Origin: JAEYFP01 sp964579795
GTDB taxonomy: Bacteria; Bacillota; Clostridia; Lachnospirales; Lachnospiraceae
Reading direction: 5' to 3'
DNA: 64,000 bases
Assembly (NCBI GenBank): GCA_964579795.1
Contig: CAZOHM010000003.1
Coordinates: 44,562-108,561, forward strand
The position numbers and the translations under genes were made by a program. Numbering within the stretch: the stretch's first letter is position 1; the number at the start of each line of letters is the position of its first letter. The notes beneath the pieces were generated by a model. The model saw nothing but the letters and a program-made list of their open reading frames with translations, ran no database searches and was not told the origin of the DNA. Positions 9,409 to 17,628 of this stretch are shown here, one piece after another.

Positions 9409-9754
9409 TAAAAAACTGATTAAACCGCTGCTGCTTTTACACGGTATTATGCTGTTATATTCAATATGTGCCATTTTTTCAAAGTTGGCGTCAGAAGAGA
9501 CATTTTTAAGCCTGCCATTTATTTTCCTGTATGGAGTTGTTTTATTGATTTTGTTTGTATATGCGATACTTTGGCAGCAGGTTCTGAAGGTCATGCCTTT
9601 AACAATGGCGTACGCAAATAAAGCAGTTGTAATCATTTGGGGACTTGTTTGGGGCAGATTGTTTTTTGGAGAACCGGTAACGGTAAAAAAGACAGCTGCA
9701 TCAGTAATCATGGTGATCGGCATTGGATTGGTGGTGACGAGTAAAGATGAGTAA
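9389..9754 (+). CDS. SMR/EamA half-size transporter subunit 1 (ArnF-like)
   Basis: The product has 121 residues and four hydrophobic helices, the size and pattern of small multidrug-resistance-type subunits such as ArnE/ArnF. The segment ending in RLFFGEPVTVKK, then a final helix, matches the last two helices of this fold. The start at 9389 is chosen because AAAAGGAATTGC lies just before it; the longer reading would run far into the deacetylase gene. It overlaps the next gene by 8 bp, which encodes a similar partner. A heterodimer that flips a polyprenyl-linked sugar is the likely role, by analogy. Confidence 0.78.
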   Translation: MDRVKLDKKLIKPLLLLHGIMLLYSICAIFSKLASEETFLSLPFIFLYGVVLLILFVYAILWQQVLKVMPLTMAYANKAVVIIWGLVWGRLFFGEPVTVKKTAASVIMVIGIGLVVTSKDE

Positions 9755-10091
9755 GGAGCAGATTTATATTCTGATTTTTCTTTTCTCTGTTGTGATTTCG
9801 TCAGTTTCACAGATTCTGCTGAAAATCAGTGCAAACCAGAAGTATGACACGCGGATTAAAGAATACCTGAATCCAAAGGTAATCATTGCATATACTCTGT
9901 TCTTTGGCGCTACACTGATTACTGTACTGGCGTATAAATATGTACCGTTGTCGTTTGGACCGGTTTTAGAGTCTACCGGTTACATTTTTGTGACGTTGCT
10001 TGGATATTTTGTTTTAAAAGAGAAAATAGGAAAACAAAAGCTACTTGGTATGGCGGTCATTATTTTTGGCGTGCTTTTGTTCAATTCATAA
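9747..10091 (+). CDS. SMR/EamA half-size transporter subunit 2 (ArnE-like)
   Basis: The product has 114 residues and four hydrophobic helices. The segment LESTGYIFVTLLGYFVLKEK and the closing helix GMAVIIFGVLLF are typical of ArnE/EmrE-like proteins. It starts inside the end of the preceding subunit gene (8 bp overlap), so the pair is translationally coupled and probably forms a heterodimer. In the Arn pathway such pairs move undecaprenyl-phosphate-aminoarabinose outward; here the cargo is unknown. Neighbours are a sugar deacetylase before and a YfhO-type GT-C protein after, which fits a route from lipid-linked sugar to outside transfer. Confidence 0.8.
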   Translation: MSKEQIYILIFLFSVVISSVSQILLKISANQKYDTRIKEYLNPKVIIAYTLFFGATLITVLAYKYVPLSFGPVLESTGYIFVTLLGYFVLKEKIGKQKLLGMAVIIFGVLLFNS

Positions 10092-10106
10092 TGATGGAGT
10101 AAGAAT

Positions 10107-12863
10107 ATGTCAGCTGACCTGAAGGAAAAGATAAAACATGTATTGCCGGTACTTACGACAATGCTGATTGGCTGTGTGGTATTGGCGATAAAGCAGATGT
10201 TTCCATTTGGAAACAATACAATTGATTATTATGATATGGCGCAGCAGATTGCTGCCTTCTATTACCATGTGTTTGATATGCTTCATGGAGAAAAAGCGTT
10301 TTTCTTTGACTGGTATACGGCACTTGGTGTCAATATGGCGATGAGTACATCAGGATGCAGTAATCTGAGTCTGTTCAATCTTTTTTTTCTATTTATTCCA
10401 CGAGACATGCTTCTTAGTAGTTTGTCTTTGTTTAATCTGTTGAAAATGATGTGCATGACCTTTACGATGTACCTCTACTTACATAAGACTTATCGTGCAC
10501 CTTATTTTTTTGAGGCAGTGTTTAGTGTAGGGTATGGTTTCTGTGGATTTGTGCTTGTACTTTATATTACGAATCAGTGGATGGATATTGCCATTTTATT
10601 TCCATTAATTATTCTGTTTCTGCAAAGCTTGTATCGTGAAGGAAAAGTCACAGGTTATATTGTAACGCTGTCACTCGCATTAATTAACAGCTATTACATT
10701 TCTTTTATGATTCTGATTTTTATTTTTTTAATGACAGGATTATGGATTCTGGCTGAGCTTTTGTTTGAAAAAAAAGAGGATCGTAAACAGTATTCGATAG
10801 TTAGACTTGGCTGTTCAACAGCAGCAGCAATAGGAATTTCTCTTTTTATTCTGATTCCACAGCTTTTACAGACTCTTGCTTCTGCAAGATTTGAAAATGA
10901 AAACAATGGCGGTATTATTGGACAGTATCTTTCTATTTTGAAACAGGTGAACGGCGCATATACGACGAGATGGTGGTCTTTGCTTGGACTTTCGTTTGCA
11001 GCAGCAGTTGTTCTGTATGGTCTGTTCAGATATCGTAAGAATAAAAAAAGAGTATTTCTTGTATGCGGCTCCATTTTAATGATGATTCTGGAGCTTTTTC
11101 TTGAAAATGTGAATCTGATGTGGCATTTTGGTTCCTATATTCAGTATCCAATCAGAAATGGGTTTATGATTTATTTTGTTGTTGTCGCAAATGCCGCATT
11201 TTTTGCAGGACAGCTCTTTTGGGAAAAAGCCAATTATAAGAGAATGACTTTCAGAATAATTGCTGGCATATTGTTTACAGTACTTTTAACAGCGACTCTT
11301 GTGCATATCTATCAGATGAACCCGGGATTACCTGTCAGAACAGTATTCCATATTACATCAGCGATAATGGCGGTAATGTTTATAATTTATTTGTTCCTGC
11401 TTGTATGGAAAGGCGGAAAGCTTCGACACTACAGTATATGTCTGATTACGATAGAGCTGATTTTCTATGCTTTTATATTGATTGGAAAGCCTTCCTTTGT
11501 AACCGGTTATTCAGAAGAGCCAGAGCAGGAGGGAGAGTATGTCCGTATTTGCAATCAACTGAGTGAACAGCTGCAGCTCACCCCGGATTTCCTGAACAGA
11601 ATAAAGAATCCGGATGAGAGTCTGAATGCAAATTATGGATTAGTGCTCAGACGCGCCACACTATCCAATTGGACGCATTTGATTTCTCCACAGCGAAAGC
11701 AGGGAGCTGGTGCATGGGGATACAGCTATCAGTTTACACGTTTGCTTGATGCAGGTGGTACTGCTTTTTCAGATGCACTTCTTGGAATTACAGATACAAT
11801 CAGCTGTGTAGAACAGGATTCTGTGCTATATGAATATACAGATACTGCAGAGGTTGTCATTGATCATTTGACAGGAGAACAGAAGGTTTACAATCTTTAT
11901 TCCAATAAATATACACTCCCGTGGGGGCTTGTTATGTCAGGACTGCCGGAGCATGATATGGAAAAAGCAGATATGGTTTCTCTACAAAACGCGTTTTATC
12001 AGGAACTCAGTAATCATTCGGAAAAGCAGGAGATAGCTGCCTGGATAAAAAACGGAGATGAGTTTGACAGGACATATATAAAACAGCTTGATGAGTCGGA
12101 TGCCGAATCTGTTCATACAGAAAAAATGAAAGTGAAGATTACCGGAGAAAAGCTCTTATACTTTTCAGGATGTGGCGGAGACAGAGAAGAAATGAATACC
12201 ATCATTCGTGTCAACGGCTCTGCTGTAATTGTTCCAAGTATTAAGGAAACTGACAATGTGCTGTATCCTGCACATTTTAACAACAATGCAGTTTATCTCG
12301 GCGCATTTTCTGATGAAGAAGTGAATATTGAAATAGAGATGGATCTGACAGATGCAGAACCATATAAAACACAGCTCAGCATACTGGATCTTAATATGCT
12401 TGCATCGCTGTGTGATGCTTATCGCGAAACGCAGACATCTGTCAGAGCAAGTAATGATTCACTGAGTCTGACAGTAAATGCAGATTACAGTGGAGAATAT
12501 CTTCTTCTTCCGCTTGCGTATGATGCTGGATGGAGTGCAAAAGTAAATGGAAAGAACAGTCAGATAAAGGAATATGCAGGTCTGTTTACTGTGATTTTGC
12601 TTGAGAAGGGAAATAATGAAATTCAGATGAAGTATGTTCCGAAAGGTATGAAAGCCGGAGCTATTGTTTCTGTTTTGACTATACTTATTACAGTGGTCAT
12701 TCTCATACGAAACAGGAAACGTTTTGAAAATCAGTATACAAGCCAGCTGCTTTTGAGAACAGAGGCAATGCTGAAGCCGGTTTATATGGTAGTCTGGAGT
12801 GTGACGATGGCACTCATTTATGTGATACCGATTGTAGCGGGAGTAATAGTGATTATTCTGTAG
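10107..12863 (+). CDS. YfhO-family membrane protein (GT-C-like glycosyltransferase)
   Basis: The product has 918 residues. The N-terminal two thirds of the first 480 residues is a run of hydrophobic helices. The loop after helix 1 holds NNTIDYYDMAQQIAAFY, then FFFDWYTALGVNM, the signature region of the YfhO family. A large extracytoplasmic domain (about residues 480-870) and two or three closing helices follow. YfhO proteins glycosylate teichoic or lipoteichoic acids with sugars from undecaprenyl phosphate. The ATG has a GGAGTAAG site. The gene follows the SMR pair by 15 bp, consistent with use of the flipped donor. Confidence 0.85.
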   Translation: MSADLKEKIKHVLPVLTTMLIGCVVLAIKQMFPFGNNTIDYYDMAQQIAAFYYHVFDMLHGEKAFFFDWYTALGVNMAMSTSGCSNLSLFNLFFLFIPRDMLLSSLSLFNLLKMMCMTFTMYLYLHKTYRAPYFFEAVFSVGYGFCGFVLVLYITNQWMDIAILFPLIILFLQSLYREGKVTGYIVTLSLALINSYYISFMILIFIFLMTGLWILAELLFEKKEDRKQYSIVRLGCSTAAAIGISLFILIPQLLQTLASARFENENNGGIIGQYLSILKQVNGAYTTRWWSLLGLSFAAAVVLYGLFRYRKNKKRVFLVCGSILMMILELFLENVNLMWHFGSYIQYPIRNGFMIYFVVVANAAFFAGQLFWEKANYKRMTFRIIAGILFTVLLTATLVHIYQMNPGLPVRTVFHITSAIMAVMFIIYLFLLVWKGGKLRHYSICLITIELIFYAFILIGKPSFVTGYSEEPEQEGEYVRICNQLSEQLQLTPDFLNRIKNPDESLNANYGLVLRRATLSNWTHLISPQRKQGAGAWGYSYQFTRLLDAGGTAFSDALLGITDTISCVEQDSVLYEYTDTAEVVIDHLTGEQKVYNLYSNKYTLPWGLVMSGLPEHDMEKADMVSLQNAFYQELSNHSEKQEIAAWIKNGDEFDRTYIKQLDESDAESVHTEKMKVKITGEKLLYFSGCGGDREEMNTIIRVNGSAVIVPSIKETDNVLYPAHFNNNAVYLGAFSDEEVNIEIEMDLTDAEPYKTQLSILDLNMLASLCDAYRETQTSVRASNDSLSLTVNADYSGEYLLLPLAYDAGWSAKVNGKNSQIKEYAGLFTVILLEKGNNEIQMKYVPKGMKAGAIVSVLTILITVVILIRNRKRFENQYTSQLLLRTEAMLKPVYMVVWSVTMALIYVIPIVAGVIVIIL

Positions 12864-12904
12864 TTGAACGATGTTTATTATTAAACAGGAAGGGAGTATT
12901 TGAA

Positions 12905-14638
12905 ATGATGAAACTGAAACAAAAGATTTCAACACCGCTTGGATTTTCTATACTGTTTAATGCTGTAGTGTTGTTTGTTTCCATATTTGTATTTCATCCC
13001 TTTTTTGAGGAAAATGATGACGCTTTTTTAGCACTGTTATCTGAAGGTGCTTATGGAGCGCATGAAAGTCATCTGATTTACGTCAGTACGATACTTGGAA
13101 AAATAATGACGATTCTTTCGAGCATACTTCCGATGATTCGCTGGCATTCCATAATGCAGTATTTGTTTCTGTTTCTTTCCTTCTGTATGATAACGTATCT
13201 TTTGTGTGAAAGAAAGCAGGGGAAGCTTTATGCTGTTTTATTTATTTTAAGCACATTTTACGAACTGTATGTATCACTTCAATATACAAAAACGGCAGCA
13301 TTTACTGTCATTACCGGGTTTGTTTGTCTGTTTACTGCAGCGAAAAGTGAACTTGAAAAAGGCAGACGGCATACTGTAATACTGGTTGTGGGAGACGTTC
13401 TGATTATCTATGGAGCACTTTTACGTAACAGTTCTTTTTACCTTGCGTGTATCCCAGCTTTATGTATGGGATTGTATGAGATATATCGTTATTTAGTATT
13501 AAAAAAGGAGGCAGTAAAAAAAGTACTGGAATTATTCGGAAAGATATTTCTGCCTGTAGTATGTTTTGTTTTTCTACTGTTTGTTGTGGATTCTCATATT
13601 TATGCAAATGATGCACAGTGGAGTGCATTTAAGAAATATAACAATACAAGGATGAAGCTGCTGGATTACAGATACGATCTTCTGGATTATCAAAAATACA
13701 GCGAATCGCTGCAAGGACTTGGTGTTTCATCAAATGACGCCCTCCTTTATCTAACCTGGCAGTTTGGTGATGACCGGATATGTACGGCGGATTTCATGAA
13801 TGCGGTATTGGAGAGCGGTGCTTCCAAAGAAGTTAATATAGAGCTTTTGAAGGCGTTTGTTTCAAATCTTTTTGAACAGATATATTCATTGAACGCTCTT
13901 TTGCCGGGAATGTTGTGTTTACTTGTTTTTCTCCTTAGATGCATGAGCCAGAAGGAGAAGAGAAGATATGCTGTATTTCTTTGTCTGGAAGGTATCATTA
14001 CATTTGTGATTCTGAGCTATTTTCAATACAGTGGAAGATGGAATCATCGTGTAGTATATGCATTATTGACTGTAATGCTTCTTTTGGCTGTGTTTATCGG
14101 TTTTTTCAATCAGGCTGATTCAAATGAGTCAGAAAGACCAGTTGCCTTTAGAGATGTGTTTGCTGTATCAGCAGTATTACTGCTGTTTTTAAATGGAGGA
14201 CTGTTTCTTGGAAATCAGTTTAATTATCAGGCATATTTAAGGACAGAACCGGATAGCCATGCACAGACAAGCTATATGCAGACAAGGAAGGACACATTGT
14301 TTGTTCTTGATACATTTACATTCCAGCATGCATATCAGTATGATGTATTTCATGCATATGAAGAAGGTTCGCTTGATAATGTGATAGCTGTTGGAAGCTG
14401 GTTCGTAAATTCACCGGTCACGAAATCAATTGCAGAAAGATATGGATGTACAAATCCATTTGACGCATTAGAAAATGAACAGCATAGTACGATTTTGGTT
14501 GATAATTATTATCCGAGAGAAAAGGCACTGTACTTACGAGAACATTACGGAAAAATAATTGAGCCGGTACATGAAGAAACCAGAAATGGATATGATTTTT
14601 ATTCGATGAAGGAGACTCAGAATGAATGGAATAAGTAG
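12905..14638 (+). CDS. Polytopic membrane protein, GT-C-like candidate
   Basis: The product has 577 residues. About ten hydrophobic helices span residues 15-430, and a soluble tail of about 140 residues follows. The first loop carries FFEENDDAFLALL, an acidic cluster placed like the catalytic acid of GT-C enzymes. GGAAGGGAG precedes the ATG pair at 12905. It overlaps the next gene by 17 bp. Domain layout (membrane core plus small extracytoplasmic tail) is shared with the minus-strand protein at 5365-7155 and the split protein that follows. The family is not recognised with certainty. Confidence 0.7.
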   Translation: MMKLKQKISTPLGFSILFNAVVLFVSIFVFHPFFEENDDAFLALLSEGAYGAHESHLIYVSTILGKIMTILSSILPMIRWHSIMQYLFLFLSFCMITYLLCERKQGKLYAVLFILSTFYELYVSLQYTKTAAFTVITGFVCLFTAAKSELEKGRRHTVILVVGDVLIIYGALLRNSSFYLACIPALCMGLYEIYRYLVLKKEAVKKVLELFGKIFLPVVCFVFLLFVVDSHIYANDAQWSAFKKYNNTRMKLLDYRYDLLDYQKYSESLQGLGVSSNDALLYLTWQFGDDRICTADFMNAVLESGASKEVNIELLKAFVSNLFEQIYSLNALLPGMLCLLVFLLRCMSQKEKRRYAVFLCLEGIITFVILSYFQYSGRWNHRVVYALLTVMLLLAVFIGFFNQADSNESERPVAFRDVFAVSAVLLLFLNGGLFLGNQFNYQAYLRTEPDSHAQTSYMQTRKDTLFVLDTFTFQHAYQYDVFHAYEEGSLDNVIAVGSWFVNSPVTKSIAERYGCTNPFDALENEQHSTILVDNYYPREKALYLREHYGKIIEPVHEETRNGYDFYSMKETQNEWNK

Positions 14639-15692
14639 TATTCTGTTGATTGTTTTGTGGGGAATAGTTATTCCGCTAATGCTCGGACAGCTTTGGGACA
14701 GTATTCTGAAGGATTCCGAACTGATTTCAATACCAAGAAGCCTGTCATTTGGATATATGACGATTGCTGCACTGTTTCAACTACTTGCATTTCCCATGCT
14801 TATGCTTCGTTTGAAGTTTCATGTTTTAAAGAGTACATTTCTTATTGTAATTGTCTGTCTGCTTTTATGCACAATATTTTTAAATTACAAGGGATTTGTG
14901 AAAAAGCTTAAGGACAGCATGAAAAGTATTCAGTTTGAAAAGACAGAATTGATTATTTGGGTGGCTGTGATTTTCCTAATCGCAGTACAGACGTATTTAC
15001 TTGCGGGACAGATGCATGTGGATACAGATGATTCACGATTTCTTGCGGAGGCACTCGAAGCTGTAGAGAAAGATACTATGCTTGAATATCACCCACTTAC
15101 TGGGGAGTTCCTTGGAGGTCCGATTGGAGAGATGCGTAAGGATATTACTTCGCCTTATCCGATTTTCCTTGGCTTGCTTGGGGAACTGTTCAGGCTGCCG
15201 CCGACAGTTGCCGCACATGCAGTATTACCGCTGTTGCTGATTCCGCTCTGCTATCTTGTATACAGTGTAGTGGGGAAATTCTTTTTCCCAAATGATAGAA
15301 AAAGTATCGGATTGTTTCTGTTCTTTTTGAGTTTGATTCATTTGTTTTCCTTTGAAACAATTTATGCGTCAGGCTATACGCTTTTAACGATTATCTGGCA
15401 GGGAAGATCTGTTGCAGTAATGATTATGCTGCCAATACTTTGGTATATTCTTTTGAAAATGACAGCTAAACATGTTTCGGATATAAAATGGAGCGACTAT
15501 TCATTATTGGTTACGGCATTACTTGGCTGTGCAATGCTAAGCGGTATGGGCGTACTGCTCTCTCTGCTTTTAACAGCTGCATATACATTTGTGAATATCA
15601 TTCGTAAGAAGTCGGTCAAATTTGGAGTCTGGATGCTGATTTGCATGTGTCCGAATATCTTTTTCCTTGTATTCGGGAGGTGCCTGCAATGA
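14622..15692 (+). CDS. N-terminal part of a split DUF6077-like membrane protein
   Basis: The reading frame encodes 356 residues with about eight hydrophobic helices. An acidic motif, HVDTDDSRFLAEAL (around residue 130), is followed by a long loop with an EYHPLTGEF segment, as in DUF6077-type GT-C-like proteins. GAAGGAG precedes the ATG. The frame ends in mid-helix (PNIFFLVFGRCLQ) while a second frame carries on with matching topology from 15689. Together they give about 660 residues, a plausible whole protein. Either a frameshift has broken one gene or it is expressed as two coupled halves; see findings. Confidence 0.65.
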   Translation: MNGISSILLIVLWGIVIPLMLGQLWDSILKDSELISIPRSLSFGYMTIAALFQLLAFPMLMLRLKFHVLKSTFLIVIVCLLLCTIFLNYKGFVKKLKDSMKSIQFEKTELIIWVAVIFLIAVQTYLLAGQMHVDTDDSRFLAEALEAVEKDTMLEYHPLTGEFLGGPIGEMRKDITSPYPIFLGLLGELFRLPPTVAAHAVLPLLLIPLCYLVYSVVGKFFFPNDRKSIGLFLFFLSLIHLFSFETIYASGYTLLTIIWQGRSVAVMIMLPILWYILLKMTAKHVSDIKWSDYSLLVTALLGCAMLSGMGVLLSLLLTAAYTFVNIIRKKSVKFGVWMLICMCPNIFFLVFGRCLQ

Positions 15693-16606
15693 AAAACTTC
15701 ATTTTAGATATTATTCATATGAATAATGAATATACAGGAAATGGTATGTATATGGCATTGTTTTTTGTGACACTTCTATTTCTTGCCTTTTATGTGAAAG
15801 AGAAGAAAATAAAGGATACAGTGTTGTTCCCAGAAGCTGTTATGCTGGCAGGTGTTTATTTTGCGGTTCCCTTTGTTAACAATTTTATTATACCTATTTA
15901 TGATGAGGAAATTCGAGCAAGATATTTTTGGGTTTTATTGATGCCTGCAGTTGTTGCACTTGGCCTTACACTGTTTGTCAAGGGTATTACAACTAAAGTA
16001 AAACGTATGATTGCAGTATGTGTGATTGTTCCGGTCATCTTTTTTTCGGGAGTTTTTAAATTATCAGATGCAATGTTTCAGCCGGCAGAAAACTTGTATC
16101 GTCTACCACAGGTTATATTAGACCTGAGTGATGCAGTACTTTCGGAAAAGAGCGACCCCAAGCTGATTGTTCCGTATGAAATTGCTCATGGCTTTAGACA
16201 GTATTCAACGCATATTAATCTGCTGTATGGTGAAGATGCTACTTATGGCCGTATTGCAATGGCACAGCCTGATGTAAAGGAGGTCTGTGATCAAATGTCA
16301 ACAGCAACACCGGATTTGAACTATATAAAAGATATTGCAGAAAAGAATGAAGTAAATTACATTGTATTTGATTCGGTATATCATGTGTTTGGTGATGGAC
16401 AGAGTTTGAATGTTAATGATTATTTAGAAGATGTTAATTTTGTTGGAGACAGAACAGCTGTGGTTAGTGAGAAAAATCTTCTTGAAATTCAAGTGATTGG
16501 GACGCAGGAGGAGCCGTATTGGGATTTGAGCATGTTCGACCTTGAGTACGCAGGAACCTATGGACAGTATCTGTTATATCGGTTTTCTGCAAATAAAAAA
16601 CAGTAA
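15689..16606 (+). CDS. C-terminal part of the split DUF6077-like membrane protein
   Basis: The reading frame encodes 305 residues from an ATG that overlaps the TGA of the first half (ATGA). Four hydrophobic helices lie at about residues 20-125, and a soluble tail of about 180 residues with a mixed alpha/beta look follows. The tail has the NEVNYIVFDS type of segment seen in tails of related GT-C-like proteins. GGGAGG at about 15676 is well placed for this ATG, so independent translation is possible even if the split came from an indel. On its own it lacks the acidic motif expected for catalysis. Confidence 0.62.
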   Translation: MKNFILDIIHMNNEYTGNGMYMALFFVTLLFLAFYVKEKKIKDTVLFPEAVMLAGVYFAVPFVNNFIIPIYDEEIRARYFWVLLMPAVVALGLTLFVKGITTKVKRMIAVCVIVPVIFFSGVFKLSDAMFQPAENLYRLPQVILDLSDAVLSEKSDPKLIVPYEIAHGFRQYSTHINLLYGEDATYGRIAMAQPDVKEVCDQMSTATPDLNYIKDIAEKNEVNYIVFDSVYHVFGDGQSLNVNDYLEDVNFVGDRTAVVSEKNLLEIQVIGTQEEPYWDLSMFDLEYAGTYGQYLLYRFSANKKQ

Positions 16607-16622
16607 AAATATTGTAATTTAC

Positions 16623-16656
16623 ACCAACTATTACATTATTTCTACCAAGTATTACA
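16623..16656 (+). repeat. Direct repeat with 21-bp period, candidate LytTR operator
   Basis: ACCAACTATTACA (16623-16635) and ACCAAGTATTACA (16644-16656) match at 12 of 13 bases and start 21 bp apart, two helical turns. On the minus strand the first reads ATAGTTGGT, close to the GTT-centred half-site of LytTR regulators. The repeats lie just before a -35 box in front of a LytTR regulator gene. Extra TGTAAT hexamers at 16613 and 16664 face the ATTACA ends. Confidence 0.55.
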
Positions 16657-16662
16657 AGTCTA

Positions 16663-16692
16663 TTGTAATAAACGGATGCTCTATGGTATAAA
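16663..16692 (+). promoter_or_regulatory. Promoter of the LytTR two-component operon
   Basis: TTGTAA (16663-16668) and TATAAA (16687-16692) are separated by 18 bp. The upstream direct repeat ends 6 bp before the -35 box, the usual place for an activator site. A 15-bp palindrome (16701-16715, GAGATTTCAAATCTC) lies at the expected transcript start. Confidence 0.5.
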
Positions 16693-16738
16693 CATTATTA
16701 GAGATTTCAAATCTCAACAACCTGTGTTTATTTCTTAG

Positions 16739-16774
16739 AACAACCTATGGTGTATCCGCCATGGGTTGTTTTGC
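16739..16774 (+). terminator. Leader hairpin, possible attenuator or small-RNA terminator
   Basis: AACAACCTATGG (16739-16750) pairs with CCATGGGTTGTT (16759-16770) over 12 positions, one of them G-U, around an 8-base loop. A short run of T follows. It lies between the promoter and the regulator gene, so it could end a leader of about 75 nt or gate readthrough into the operon. Confidence 0.5.
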
Positions 16775-16865
16775 ATTTGTCAGAAATTCAGGGAAGCATG
16801 CGGTGGGATAAATTTATCTTGCAAAAACAGCAGGGATTATGAGAAAATAAGACAGGGTGATAGAA

Positions 16866-17588
16866 GTGATAAAAATAGCAGTCTGTGATGATGAAGCAAC
16901 AATCGTAGAAGATGTATGCAAAAGAATTAAAAAGTATATAAATCAAAAGGAAATGAACTGCGAGATTACCACCTTTGAAAATGCAGAAGAACTTCTGGAA
17001 TTTAAAGAGCAGTTTGATGCCTATTTTCTCGATATTCAAATGAAAAAAACTGATGGCATGCAGGCGGCTGCTGTTTTGCGTGACAGAAGCAGAAAAGCGG
17101 TGATTGTATTTATTTCTGCCTATATTCAATATGCGGCAAAAGGATATCTGTTCAATGCCGTCAGATATGTATTGAAGTCACAGCTTGATGAAGAATTTCC
17201 TGACTGCATGGACGCAGTTATGGAAAGCATCGCAAAGGAAGAAACACTGGAAATCAAGCTTGGAACGAAAAGAGTGATGCTTGAGGTGTCTGATATATTA
17301 TATATTGAAAATGAAAAACGTAAAGTTGTGATACATATGAGTGGCAAGGGAAGTCAGACTTATGAAATCTATGCAAAGATTACAGAGCTGGCGCAAAAGC
17401 TCCATGATATGGGCTTTATTTACTGCCATGCCGCATATCTTGTTAACGCAAGTGCTGTCATTGGTATTGAGCCGAATGAGTTTATTTTGAAATCTGGTGA
17501 ACATATTCCAATCAGCAGGCAAAAATATGCACAGGCACAAAAGGAGTATTACTTCAGAAAAATGCCGTCTCATGTGTTTGGATACTAA
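16866..17588 (+). CDS. LytTR-family response regulator (AgrA/VirR type)
   Basis: The product has 240 residues. The receiver domain opens with IKIAVCDDEATIV and has the phospho-acceptor in FLDIQM (Asp56); a LytTR DNA-binding domain covers about residues 135-235 (DILYIENEKRKVV and the closing ISRQKYAQAQKEY). The GTG at 16866 is chosen because AGGGTG lies just upstream and the protein then starts at the receiver strand; a GTG three codons earlier is possible. LytTR proteins bind 9-bp direct repeats about two turns apart, and such a repeat lies before its own promoter. The kinase gene follows after 40 bp. Confidence 0.9.
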   Translation: MIKIAVCDDEATIVEDVCKRIKKYINQKEMNCEITTFENAEELLEFKEQFDAYFLDIQMKKTDGMQAAAVLRDRSRKAVIVFISAYIQYAAKGYLFNAVRYVLKSQLDEEFPDCMDAVMESIAKEETLEIKLGTKRVMLEVSDILYIENEKRKVVIHMSGKGSQTYEIYAKITELAQKLHDMGFIYCHAAYLVNASAVIGIEPNEFILKSGEHIPISRQKYAQAQKEYYFRKMPSHVFGY

Positions 17589-17628
17589 ATGTATTTGAAA
17601 ATAACTGGTACTGATAAGGAGATGCATA

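Noticed and set aside
9133..9810. A 225-codon minus-strand frame across the deacetylase and first SMR gene
   Set aside because: It crosses two supported genes and has no promoter, ribosome site or domain.
16676..16738. A 20-codon plus-strand frame in the LytTR leader, considered as a signal peptide gene
   Set aside because: Its ATG lies before the -10 box, so the promoter seen would not transcribe it whole, and it lacks a ribosome site.
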